DNA from: Candidatus Planktophila vernalis | GTDB taxonomy: Bacteria; Actinomycetota; Actinomycetes; Nanopelagicales; Nanopelagicaceae | Assembly: GCF_002288185.1 (NCBI RefSeq) | Contig: NZ_CP016776.1 | Location: 806,001 to 870,000 of the forward strand | Direction of reading: 5' to 3' | DNA length: 64,000 nucleotides | Part shown: positions 27,554-35,904 of the stretch, piece after piece | Position numbering within the stretch: position 1 is the first letter of the stretch | Layout of the letters: the number at the start of each line of letters is the position of its first letter | The notes under the pieces: generated by a model | What the model was told of the DNA's origin: nothing | Databases searched by the model: none | What the model saw: only the letters and a program-made list of their open reading frames with translations | Translations under genes and position numbers: made by a program

Positions 27554-27979
27554 ATGAGGAACAAAACTTTTGTAACCGCAGTTTTTGCCTCTTTTGCCTG
27601 GAACCTATATCTAGTTGGCGGTGTCATGCTGGGTGCTTCTTACGCTCTTGATCGCGCGGCAGGTGGCCAATTTGAGGTTTTTCCAACTTACCTCAGAGTT
27701 ATTTATGTTCTAAACTTTGCCTTAATTGTCTATCAGATAGTGATTTTTACTCGCTTCACATATGGACTAGCAATTAAGCCGAAATGGATAGTTAAAGCCT
27801 TTGTTATTCTCGGTGTGTTAGGAATTCTTGCCAATGCAGCATCTCGAAGCGCAAATGAGCGTTGGAACGTTATCCCCGCATTCGTAATTACAGCAGCATT
27901 TTATGGAATCTTGAAGTCTCAAGCGAAAAACACAAGAGTGGCTAAGGTTTCAAAACCCACGGGACATGACAAGTTATGA
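27554..27979 (+). CDS. Unknown membrane protein
   Basis: A 141-residue protein I do not recognise. It has four hydrophobic stretches (about residues 4-30, 45-66, 75-95 and 105-125) separated by short polar loops, and a basic tail (KNTRVAKVSKPTGHDK). I choose ATG at 27554, four bases after the YbaK-like stop, over an upstream in-frame codon inside that gene. The stop overlaps the next start (ATGA), so it is translated with the VOC gene. No conserved catalytic motif is visible. Confidence 0.7.
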   Translation: MRNKTFVTAVFASFAWNLYLVGGVMLGASYALDRAAGGQFEVFPTYLRVIYVLNFALIVYQIVIFTRFTYGLAIKPKWIVKAFVILGVLGILANAASRSANERWNVIPAFVITAAFYGILKSQAKNTRVAKVSKPTGHDKL

Positions 27980-28359
27980 ACACATTAGGCATGATTGCAC
28001 TAGTTATTGATGACTATGACGTGGCTATTTCTCACTACGTTAATGATCTTGGTTTCACTCTTATTGAAGACACAGTCCTGTCTCCTGAAAAGCGTTGGGT
28101 GGTAGTTGCACCTAGCTCACAAGGTGCTCGAATACTGCTGGCTAAGGCTGCTAACGAGGCGCAGGTGGCAGCAATAGGTAATTCAACTGGTGGGCGTGTG
28201 GGGTTCTTTATGTATACAACCAACTTTAATGAAACCTACGAGGGATACAAATCAAAAGGTATTGAGTTCATTGAAACTCCCCGCCAAGAGGCCTATGGTC
28301 AAGTGGTGGTTTTCAAAGACAAATATGGAAATAAGTGGGATTTAATTGAACAGAAATAG
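27976..28359 (+). CDS. VOC superfamily (glyoxalase/bleomycin-resistance fold) protein
   Basis: A 127-residue vicinal-oxygen-chelate domain. It shows MIALVIDDYDVAISHYVNDLGFTLIED, WVVVAPSSQGARILLAKAAN, GRVGFFMYTTNF and the end GQVVVFKDKYGNKWDLIEQ, which carries the conserved metal-ligand Asp/Glu region. Its substrate is unknown. ATGA overlap with the preceding membrane protein. Confidence 0.85.
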   Translation: MNTLGMIALVIDDYDVAISHYVNDLGFTLIEDTVLSPEKRWVVVAPSSQGARILLAKAANEAQVAAIGNSTGGRVGFFMYTTNFNETYEGYKSKGIEFIETPRQEAYGQVVVFKDKYGNKWDLIEQK

Positions 28360-28588
28360 TGATGCCTCTAAGGCAAGAATCTTTGAGTGGCTAGGTGTTG
28401 CAACTGCAATTGTTTACTCACTCCTTGTTGCTGCCAACATCGGAGCTGAGTTCATTGGTTTCACATTACTTCTCACATCCTCTGCCCTGATTGGTATCTG
28501 GGCATATCTTGGCAAACACCGTGGAATTCTTTTCCTGCAGTTCTTTTATGCAGCTGCAGGCATTATCGGAATGATTCGCTGGTTCTAA
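28346..28588 (+). CDS. Small membrane protein of unknown function
   Basis: An 80-residue protein with three hydrophobic stretches (about residues 14-32, 35-54 and 59-79) and little else; I do not recognise it. The only sensible start is TTG at 28346 inside the end of the VOC gene, preceded by a GTGGGA stretch; no in-frame ATG or GTG exists before the first helix. The stop is followed directly by the ATG of the CrtA-like gene, so it is probably translated with it. Confidence 0.6.
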   Translation: MNRNSDASKARIFEWLGVATAIVYSLLVAANIGAEFIGFTLLLTSSALIGIWAYLGKHRGILFLQFFYAAAGIIGMIRWF

Positions 28589-29245
28589 ATGATCGTTGCC
28601 TACTTCTGGACAATTACTCCAAGTCATATTCCCTTTGCTTTAGGTGCAATGGGTATGGACAGATTTTTTCTTCGTTCATCTAAAAATGTTGGGTTCTTTA
28701 AATCCTTAGGCACTGGCAAAGGCGAGACTTTCACTCCTGCAGATGCCAACACTCTTCGCTGGGGTTTGATCGCACAAGTTAAAGACATTGATGCTTTTGA
28801 TCAATCTTTTGTTGTAAAGCAGTGGCGCAAAAATAGTGTGAGTGAATTTCGCGCCGTTCTTGAACCAATCTCATCTCACGGTCAATGGGCAAAGCAGGAA
28901 CCATTTGTTGCAACTGCAAAAGACTGGACTGGCCCAGTTGCTGCAATCACACGGGCACGTATTAAGTGGCATCAGAACTTTCGCTTTTGGAGCTCTGTGC
29001 CACCTGTGACAATGTCATTGAAATCAGCACCTGGATTGATCTCTGCCATTGGAATTGGTGAAGCACCTATTGGTTTGCAGGGCACTTTCTCTTTGTGGGA
29101 GTCAGGGGATGCAATAAAGAACTTTGCCTATAAGGGCGCAGCCCACCAAAAGGCGATTGCAGACACATCTACCTATAAATGGTATTCAGAAGAGCTCTTT
29201 GCACGCTTTGCGCTCAGAGATATTCGCGGTTCGATTAATAGTTAG
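28589..29245 (+). CDS. Spheroidene monooxygenase-like (CrtA-like) protein
   Basis: A 218-residue protein resembling CrtA, the oxygenase that adds a keto group at C-2 of acyclic carotenoids. Recognisable are RFFLRSSKNVGFFKSLGTGKG, ADANTLRWGLIAQV, ITRARIKW and, best conserved, GIGEAPIGLQGTFSLWES followed by a FAYKG, HQKAIADT and WYSEELFARF region. It lies directly before cruF, cruG and the crtD-like gene, so a carotenoid substrate is very likely. I infer oxygenation at C-2' of a 1'-hydroxy carotenoid; heme or iron use cannot be seen. Confidence 0.82.
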   Translation: MIVAYFWTITPSHIPFALGAMGMDRFFLRSSKNVGFFKSLGTGKGETFTPADANTLRWGLIAQVKDIDAFDQSFVVKQWRKNSVSEFRAVLEPISSHGQWAKQEPFVATAKDWTGPVAAITRARIKWHQNFRFWSSVPPVTMSLKSAPGLISAIGIGEAPIGLQGTFSLWESGDAIKNFAYKGAAHQKAIADTSTYKWYSEELFARFALRDIRGSINS

Positions 29246-29271
29246 TAAGGCTTTTAGGGCAGACTTAAGCC

Positions 29272-30075
29272 ATGTCGATCCGTCATTACACACCAAGACG
29301 GCGCCGCCATGGCCAACTATCACCTCGCGCCAATGGCATTTTGAACTCGGTTTTTGGCATCGCAATTGTGCTCCAAGTCCTCTATCCATTAGTTAATGGT
29401 GAGGTTTTGCGTTTGCTCACAATCAATGTTGTCTATTGGGGTGCGGGTGCAATGTTGTTACATGCACTCCTTGCATATGGTGCTCGTTATGCCATTACGT
29501 ACTTCTTCTTTACTTTCTTCTTCGCCCTCATCATCGAACACGTTGGACTCTTAACGCAGTGGCCTTTTGGTAACTATTCATACTCTGGCAATTTAGGGTT
29601 AAAGATTTTTGAAGTACCACTCGTTGTGCCATTCGCTTGGATCATGATGGCCCATCCAGTTTTAACTGCTGCCCGCCGCATCGCAGGTAATTGGGTATTT
29701 CTCTATGGCGGAGTTGCCTTAGCTGCTTGGGACTTGTTTCTAGATCCGTTAATGGTGGCACAAGGTAATTGGACCTGGGTTGTTACTGGTGCACACGTTC
29801 CTTTCCAACCTGAGATTCCTTTATCAAACACTTTTGGTTGGTTACTCAGTGGAATGTTCTTAATCGGCGTTCTGCATGTTATTACCCCGCGTGAAAAGCG
29901 AAAAGGTGGGGCAACCTTTGTAACTACAGATACTTTCTTATTGTGGACTTTGTTCTCAGGCTTTGTTGGCAACTTGTTCTTCTTTAGCCGTCCAGGTGTT
30001 GCCTTCTTTGCCGGAAGCATCTTTGGCATCGTCCTTGCCCCGTATTTCTTTAACCGCTGGTTGGGACGCCCTTAG
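29272..30075 (+). CDS. cruF: Carotenoid 1',2'-hydratase, CruF-like (DUF422)
   Basis: A membrane protein of 267 residues with about seven helices, of the DUF422 family that adds water across the C-1',2' double bond of a psi end group. Key parts are FALIIEHVGLLTQWPFGNYSYSG, WIMMAHPVLTAARRI, AAWDLFLDPLMVAQGNWTW and IPLSNTFGWLLSG. Family relatives are CruF of cyanobacteria and Deinococcus and bisanhydrobacterioruberin hydratase. Neighbouring genes supply a glycosyltransferase, a desaturase and a monooxygenase that act on the same end. Confidence 0.88.
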   Translation: MSIRHYTPRRRRHGQLSPRANGILNSVFGIAIVLQVLYPLVNGEVLRLLTINVVYWGAGAMLLHALLAYGARYAITYFFFTFFFALIIEHVGLLTQWPFGNYSYSGNLGLKIFEVPLVVPFAWIMMAHPVLTAARRIAGNWVFLYGGVALAAWDLFLDPLMVAQGNWTWVVTGAHVPFQPEIPLSNTFGWLLSGMFLIGVLHVITPREKRKGGATFVTTDTFLLWTLFSGFVGNLFFFSRPGVAFFAGSIFGIVLAPYFFNRWLGRP

Positions 30076-30080
30076 AGTCC

Positions 30081-31154
30081 ATGGATTACCTCTTAACAAT
30101 TCCTTCTAGTTTTATTCTCCTTATCTCCTTGATCAACTTCATCACTATTCGTAACCCAAAGAAGAGCGCTCAAATAAATGAATCAATCTCAGTAGTTGTT
30201 CCCCTGCGCAATGAGGCGACAAATGTTGCAGAACTAATTGACTCACTTCGCGCCCAAAAGAACCTTGCTCAAGTTGAGTTTTTGCTTCTAGATGATAATT
30301 CTGAAGATGAGACTCTTGCTCTCTTGCACCAACACACATCTGGTCTATCTAACTTTCATATTCTGAATGGATCCATGCTGCCACAGGGGTGGATTGGTAA
30401 GACGTGGGCGTTGCAACAACTCTTTGAAAGAGCCAGCGGTGAAAACATCGTTTCAGTTGATGCTGATGTGCGATTGGTTCCTGATGCAATAAACCGTGCA
30501 GTTACATTGCTTAAGAACACACAGTTAGATTTTCTCTCCCCTTATCCAAAGCAGTTGGCACATTCTTGGTCTGAACGACTCATTCAGCCACTGCTTCAAT
30601 GGTCGTGGATGTCCACAGTTATCTTACGAATTGCTGAAAAGAGCTCTATCACTTCAATGGTTGTTGCCAACGGTCAGTTCTTTATTGTTAGACGAGCAGC
30701 CCTTGCTCAAGTGGGTGGTTATGAGAGCGTTCGTAACAAAGTTTTAGATGATGTGGAGTTAGCAAGGGCTCTTGTTAAAGAAGGCTCACATGGTTGTGTG
30801 GCAAATGGCGCAGAAATTGCCTCCACTCGAATGTACTCATCATGGAAGGAGATCCAAGCCGGTTACGGTAAATCTCTGCACGCAGCCTTCGGTTCTGTTT
30901 TTGGTTCTGCTATTGCAATCACATTCCTCTTTCTTACAGGTATTGCTCCACTTATCGCCGGCATCACAGGTTCAACTATTGGTTGGTATGCCTATGCCGC
31001 AGTTACTCTTACCCGTGTAATGAGTTCAGTTAAATCTGGCAAAAATCCTCTGGATGCGCTTTTGCATCCCATCTCATCCGCGCTTCTTACGTACCTCATC
31101 ATTTACTCCTGGCTAATGCGTGGGCAAGTGCAATGGAAAGGCCGCACGCTATGA
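30081..31154 (+). CDS. cruG: Family 2 glycosyltransferase, CruG-like
   Basis: A membrane-anchored GT2 enzyme of 357 residues. It has an N-terminal helix, the GT-A start VVVPLRNEATNVAELIDSL, donor-site acidic motifs LLDDNSEDET and VSVDADVRL, ANGQFFIVRR, LDDVELARAL and three C-terminal helices ending GQVQWKGR. The order cruF-GT2-desaturase matches carotenoid clusters where CruG glycosylates the hydroxylated psi end. Sugar and exact hydroxyl are unknown. Its stop overlaps the next start (ATGA). Confidence 0.82.
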   Translation: MDYLLTIPSSFILLISLINFITIRNPKKSAQINESISVVVPLRNEATNVAELIDSLRAQKNLAQVEFLLLDDNSEDETLALLHQHTSGLSNFHILNGSMLPQGWIGKTWALQQLFERASGENIVSVDADVRLVPDAINRAVTLLKNTQLDFLSPYPKQLAHSWSERLIQPLLQWSWMSTVILRIAEKSSITSMVVANGQFFIVRRAALAQVGGYESVRNKVLDDVELARALVKEGSHGCVANGAEIASTRMYSSWKEIQAGYGKSLHAAFGSVFGSAIAITFLFLTGIAPLIAGITGSTIGWYAYAAVTLTRVMSSVKSGKNPLDALLHPISSALLTYLIIYSWLMRGQVQWKGRTL

Positions 31155-32665
31155 AGATAGTTGTCATTGGCGCCGGTATGGGCGGCATGATGTCAGCTGC
31201 GCGTTTAGCTAAAGCCGGTCATGAAGTTAGCCTCTATGAAGCATCAGATCGTGTGGGAGGAAAACTTCACACTGAATGGATCGGCAAGGTTGCCTTTGAC
31301 ACAGGGCCATCTCTTTTAACTCTGCCGGCTGTATATAAAGATTTCTTTGCGCGCACCGGTAAACATTTAGGGCTGCTCTGTGAGATAGAGACTGTGGATC
31401 CATCTTTTGATTATCGATTTGCCGATGGCACATATGTTAACTTCGCTAATCTTTCTAGGCATCACACGCTCAATAATCTTCGCGCAGCCTATGGTGAATC
31501 TGTCTCGCGCCAGTGGGATCAACTGATGCGCAGGGCTGAAAAGATGTGGGATGTTTCCCGTGAGCCATTTATTGAAAATGAACTGCGCTCACCGCTCTCA
31601 TTACTCAAGCGCTTCTCACTTATTAGAGATCTAAAGATTATTGCGCCCTGGAAAACTTTGAGAGATTTTGCGACCGAAGAACTAGCAGATGAACACCTTC
31701 GATACATCCTGGATCGCTATGCAACCTATAGCGGCTCTGATCCACGCAAAGCCCCTGCAGTTCTCTCCACCATCGCATACGTTGAAGAATCTTTTGGTGC
31801 TTGGCATATCAAGGGCGGTCTTGGAACGCTGGCAACACTGGTGCATGAGCGCGCCGAGAAAGTCGGCGTTACTTTCCACCTGAGCTCGGCTGTTGCATCG
31901 ATTAATCTAAAAAGAGGCAAAGCAACTGGAATTACCCTAGAAAATGGTGAAGTAATTAACGCCGATGCAGTCATTGCAAATGCTGATGCATCACTGATCT
32001 ATAACAAGTTAATCACCGGCAAGATTAGAAAGATTAAGAAGGTTCGAAAGAATCTAGAGAAAGCCGATGCCTCACTTGCTGGCTTCTCATTGCTTCTTGG
32101 CATGCGAAAAGATGATTTGGCCCCGCTTAATCACCACACAGTTCTATTTCCAAAGGACTATGACGCAGAGTTCGATGCGATATTTACTCACAAGCAACCT
32201 GTCACAGAACCCACTATCTATATCTGTGCTCCTGGTGATGAGGCAATGTCTAAAGATGAACTACTCGAAGGGTGGTTTGTTCTAGTGAATGCACCTGCCC
32301 ACGGCGCTCATGGCTTTGATTGGAACAACGCAGAGTTTGCACGCACCTATGCCAACAGCATTATTGATCAGATAGAAGCTAGAGGTATTGCTGTTCGCTC
32401 ACGCCTGGAATCAATGACGATTAGAACTCCTGCAGATTTAGAGAACGCTGTTAGAGCACCTGGTGGTTCTATCTATGGAACTTCAAGTAATGGTCCGCGC
32501 GCAGCTTTTATGCGCGCAAAGAATCGTTCTCCAATTAAATCTTTGTATTGCGTTGGTGGTTCAGCCCATCCTGGTGGCGGATTACCTTTAGTCGGTTTGA
32601 GCGCTGAAATGGTTGCTAATGCAATTGGGAGCGCGCAAAACGGACAACCATTAAAAAGCCACTAA
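31151..32665 (+). CDS. CrtI/CrtD-type carotenoid desaturase
   Basis: FAD-dependent desaturase of 504 residues with the dinucleotide fold VVIGAGMGGMMSAARLAKAGHEVSL-type start (read in two parts), GPSLLTLPAVY and the C-terminal GGSAHPGGGLPLVGLSAEMVANAI signature. I use ATG at 31151 (ATGA overlap) rather than the in-frame ATG at 31133 inside cruG. Since a separate crtI lies with crtE and crtB, this copy beside cruF and cruG is most likely a CrtD-like 3',4'-desaturase of a 1'-hydroxy carotenoid. Which bond it attacks is inference. Its last 50 bp overlap the convergent gene. Confidence 0.85.
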   Translation: MKIVVIGAGMGGMMSAARLAKAGHEVSLYEASDRVGGKLHTEWIGKVAFDTGPSLLTLPAVYKDFFARTGKHLGLLCEIETVDPSFDYRFADGTYVNFANLSRHHTLNNLRAAYGESVSRQWDQLMRRAEKMWDVSREPFIENELRSPLSLLKRFSLIRDLKIIAPWKTLRDFATEELADEHLRYILDRYATYSGSDPRKAPAVLSTIAYVEESFGAWHIKGGLGTLATLVHERAEKVGVTFHLSSAVASINLKRGKATGITLENGEVINADAVIANADASLIYNKLITGKIRKIKKVRKNLEKADASLAGFSLLLGMRKDDLAPLNHHTVLFPKDYDAEFDAIFTHKQPVTEPTIYICAPGDEAMSKDELLEGWFVLVNAPAHGAHGFDWNNAEFARTYANSIIDQIEARGIAVRSRLESMTIRTPADLENAVRAPGGSIYGTSSNGPRAAFMRAKNRSPIKSLYCVGGSAHPGGGLPLVGLSAEMVANAIGSAQNGQPLKSH

Positions 32666-33236
32666 TTTGAAGTGCTAAGAAAGCCACGGAGAGCACATAA
32701 ACACCTGGAAGATTTAACTGCCACATAATCAAGACGACAAATAAGAATGATGCGCGCACTGGACGCTCTGCTGGTGTGACAACACCAATATCTTCGACTC
32801 CGAGTGAGACTAATTTGGCTCGTGCGTACTCTTGGAAAGAAGCAACGCACCACAGAGTTATTACTAGCCAGGCTGGAACGCCGATGACATAAAGGGCATA
32901 GAGCCAGAGCGCTTCACTGACACGATCAACTACAGAATCAAGGGTTGCACCCCATGAACTCTGACGCTTTTGAAATATTGCAACGCTTCCATCAATGCCA
33001 TCACAAAAGAGAGAGAAAACTAGAAAACCAACTGCCCACCATGATGTTGCAGTTAGAGCTGTGGCAGCGGCTGAAACAAGACCTAACATTGTTAAAACAT
33101 TGGGTGAAATACGAAGCAGAGTTGCAACTAGACCAAATCGATAGGAGATATTGAGCCACCAAGCAACAACGCCAGTTACAGGGGCATCGTTATGCAACGA
33201 ACTCCATGTAGCGGTGAACTCTTGCTTACTGAGCAT
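32616..33236 (-). CDS. CDP-alcohol phosphatidyltransferase family protein
   Basis: A 206-residue membrane enzyme that would join a CDP-activated lipid to an alcohol. The signature reads CDGIDGSVAIFQKRQ, then WGATLDSVVDR: all four aspartates and the glycines of DxxDGxxAR-G-DxxxD are present, but the Arg after Ala is Ile. The start is ATG at 33236 behind GGGAAGAG; an upstream in-frame ATG at 33293 has no ribosome site. It runs antiparallel inside the carotenoid region and its 3' end overlaps the crtD-like gene by 50 bp. Substrate unknown. Confidence 0.82.
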   Translation of the reverse strand: MLSKQEFTATWSSLHNDAPVTGVVAWWLNISYRFGLVATLLRISPNVLTMLGLVSAAATALTATSWWAVGFLVFSLFCDGIDGSVAIFQKRQSSWGATLDSVVDRVSEALWLYALYVIGVPAWLVITLWCVASFQEYARAKLVSLGVEDIGVVTPAERPVRASFLFVVLIMWQLNLPGVYVLSVAFLALQISGFLMVVRFARSQLH

Positions 33237-33342
33237 TTTCTCTCTTCCCTTTTCTGGCACTTGAGTATTAATAGTATAGAAGTGCAGGCTCACAAGAGCG
33301 GCCAGAATGGCAAAGAGAACTGGGTGAGGGTACCTTTACGCT

Positions 33343-34419
33343 GTGAGTTCAGCGACTAAGTCAGAGTTACAAGAGACGCGCGATTGCGTAGAGATTGAAC
33401 TCACTCAATTCATGCGTGATCAGAGCGCATACCTGCTTTCAATCTCACCTGAATTACAACCAGTTTCCTCCGCTCTCTCATCTTTTCTTCTTGATAGCGG
33501 TAAGCGATTACGTCCTCTCTTTGCCTATGCTGGAATCAAAAGCGCAGGTGGTTCATTAACGCCCGCAACTACTAAAGCCATCTCTTGCCTTGAACTGCTT
33601 CAAGCGTGCGCACTTATTCATGATGACTTAATGGATGGTTCTGACACACGCCGCGGTAAGCCATCTATTCATCGCCACTTTGAATCTATCCATGTGCAAG
33701 ATGCCTTAGAGGGCTTTGCACCTGCATACGGTTTAGCTTCTGCAGTTTTGCTTGGAGATTTAGCACTTGTCTGGTCAAACCAACTTCTTAATACTTCCGG
33801 GATTTCTGCTCACGAGCTTCGCCGCGTCATGCCAATCTTTGATGAGATGCGCGTTGAGTTAATGGCTGGACAGTTCTTAGATATTCATGAGCAAACACAA
33901 AAGAACACAGATCTTGATCGTTCAATGAAGATTGCTCGCTACAAATCAGGTAAATACACAATTGAGCGACCTCTTCACATGGGAGCATTACTAGCCGCAG
34001 ATGCCTCCCCTGCACTTCTCACCGCTCTCTCCGATTATGGATTACCCCTGGGTGAGGCTTTCCAATTCCGCGATGACCTACTTGGCGTCTTTGGTGATCC
34101 CTCTGTTACAGGAAAACCTGCCGGTGATGACCTGCGTGAAGGAAAGCGCACAGCCCTTATCGCTATGACCGATGCCAAATGCACAGATGCCATGAAGGCC
34201 GAGAGCCGTAAATATTTTGGGAAGAATGATATTGATGACAAAGGTGTGGCTATCTTGCAGGAGATGATTGTTTCAACAGGCGCAAAAGCAGCCCTTGAAA
34301 CTATGATTGATGAATTAACCTCAAAGGCATTAAAAGCTATTGAAAATCCAGCAATTGATATCGCTGGACGAGATTTACTCAATGAGCTAGCCCTAATCGC
34401 CACGAAGCGGAGTATGTAA
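33343..34419 (+). CDS. crtE: Polyprenyl (geranylgeranyl) diphosphate synthase
   Basis: Trans-prenyltransferase that elongates to the C20 precursor of phytoene. The 358 residues contain the first Asp-rich motif HDDLMD (in LIHDDLMDGSDTRRGKPSIH, about residues 93-112) and the second in FQFRDDLLGVFGD, with SGKRLRPLFAYAG and KSGKYTIERPLHMG between. GTG start at 33343 follows a GAGGG about 12 bases upstream. TAAATG junctions join it to crtI and then crtB, so it is the first gene of a crtE-crtI-crtB operon. Confidence 0.9.
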   Translation: MSSATKSELQETRDCVEIELTQFMRDQSAYLLSISPELQPVSSALSSFLLDSGKRLRPLFAYAGIKSAGGSLTPATTKAISCLELLQACALIHDDLMDGSDTRRGKPSIHRHFESIHVQDALEGFAPAYGLASAVLLGDLALVWSNQLLNTSGISAHELRRVMPIFDEMRVELMAGQFLDIHEQTQKNTDLDRSMKIARYKSGKYTIERPLHMGALLAADASPALLTALSDYGLPLGEAFQFRDDLLGVFGDPSVTGKPAGDDLREGKRTALIAMTDAKCTDAMKAESRKYFGKNDIDDKGVAILQEMIVSTGAKAALETMIDELTSKALKAIENPAIDIAGRDLLNELALIATKRSM

Positions 34420-35904
34420 ATGGTTGCCAGAGTTAAAGGCCCCACAGATCACGTTGTAGTTGTGGGCGCAGGCCTTGCTGGATTAAGCGCAGCACTTCGA
34501 CTCGCTGGTGCTGGTCGAAAAGTAACTGTATTAGAGCGCGAAAGTGTTCCTGGTGGGCGAAATGGTTTGCTCAACAAAGATGGCTATGCATTTGATACTG
34601 GACCATCAGTTTTAACTATGCCATCTCTTATCAATGATGCCTTCAACTGCGTTGGCGAAGATATGAAAGATTGGTTGGAGCTCACTCCACTCACACCTCT
34701 CTATCGCGCCTTCTATGCTGATGGCTCACAGTTAGATGTTCATGCAAATACCGGTGAGATGGAAGCAGAGATTGCAAAGCACATCAGTAGCCAAGAAGCT
34801 GCTGGATATCGCAGATACGTAGATTTTGTTACAAAACTCTATAAGTATGAGATGAATGATTTCATCGATAGAAACATAGACAGTCCCCTGAACTTGCTCA
34901 CACCTAACCTTGCCCGCTTAATTGCACTCGGAGGCTTTCGCAGACTCTCTCCTAAAGTAAATCAATTTATGAAAGATCCTCGCCTACAAAAGGTTTATTC
35001 ATTTCAAGCTATGTATGCAGGAGTAAGCCCGCAGCAAGCTCTAGCTATCTACGCAGTCATTGCATACATGGACTCTGTTAATGGAGTTTTCTTTCCTAAG
35101 GGTGGAATGCACGCAGTTCCTCGCGCACTAGCAGCAGCTGCAGAAAAGCATGGAGTGGTCTTTAAATACAACACAACCGTGACAAATGTTGAAGTCAGCA
35201 ATGGCCGTGCAAAAGCTGTTATCACCGAAGCTGGTGAGCGCTATGAGTGCGATGCAGTGATTTTGAATCCAGATCTACCTGTTGCCTACCGCGAGTTACT
35301 CGGCAAATCACCAGTATCAATTAAGCGCCTGAAGTATTCACCTTCTTGTGTGACTCTATTGATTGGTTCAAGTAAGAAGTATGACTTTGCAGCACACCAC
35401 AACATCCACTTTGGTCACTCTTGGGATGGCGTTTTTGATGAACTCATCAAAAAGAAGCAGTTAATGAGTGATCCCAGTATCCTGGTCACCATTCCCACTC
35501 ATGATGATCCGAATTTAGCTCCCCCAGGTAAGCATTCTTATTATGTTTTGTTCCCAACGCCTAACTTAGATAGCAATATCGATTGGACTAAACAAGCCGG
35601 TCCATACCGTGATCAAATGATTAAGACCATTGAAGAGCGCGGCTACACGGGCTTTGGTGATTCCATTGAAACTGAAGTGATGACCACTCCCCTTGATTGG
35701 AAAAATCAAGGGATGGAGATGGGTGCACCTTTTGCTAGCGCACATACATTCTTCCAAACTGGTCCCTTTAGACCACGCAACATGGCACAAGGAATTGAAA
35801 ACGTTGTCTTTGCCGGTTCTGGAACACAACCTGGCGTTGGAGTTCCCATGGTTTTGATCTCTGGACGACTTGCTGCAGAGCGAATTGTGGGACCTGTTAA
35901 GTAA
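34420..35904 (+). CDS. crtI: Phytoene desaturase
   Basis: FAD enzyme that converts phytoene to lycopene by successive desaturations. The 494 residues start VVVGAGLAGLSAALRLAGAG and continue RNGLLNKDGYAFDTGPSVLTMPSL, AIYAVIAYMDSVNGVFFPKGGM and the C-terminal FAGSGTQPGVGVPMVLISGR signature. The ATG directly follows the crtE stop, and its own stop directly precedes crtB. Confidence 0.93.
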   Translation: MVARVKGPTDHVVVVGAGLAGLSAALRLAGAGRKVTVLERESVPGGRNGLLNKDGYAFDTGPSVLTMPSLINDAFNCVGEDMKDWLELTPLTPLYRAFYADGSQLDVHANTGEMEAEIAKHISSQEAAGYRRYVDFVTKLYKYEMNDFIDRNIDSPLNLLTPNLARLIALGGFRRLSPKVNQFMKDPRLQKVYSFQAMYAGVSPQQALAIYAVIAYMDSVNGVFFPKGGMHAVPRALAAAAEKHGVVFKYNTTVTNVEVSNGRAKAVITEAGERYECDAVILNPDLPVAYRELLGKSPVSIKRLKYSPSCVTLLIGSSKKYDFAAHHNIHFGHSWDGVFDELIKKKQLMSDPSILVTIPTHDDPNLAPPGKHSYYVLFPTPNLDSNIDWTKQAGPYRDQMIKTIEERGYTGFGDSIETEVMTTPLDWKNQGMEMGAPFASAHTFFQTGPFRPRNMAQGIENVVFAGSGTQPGVGVPMVLISGRLAAERIVGPVK

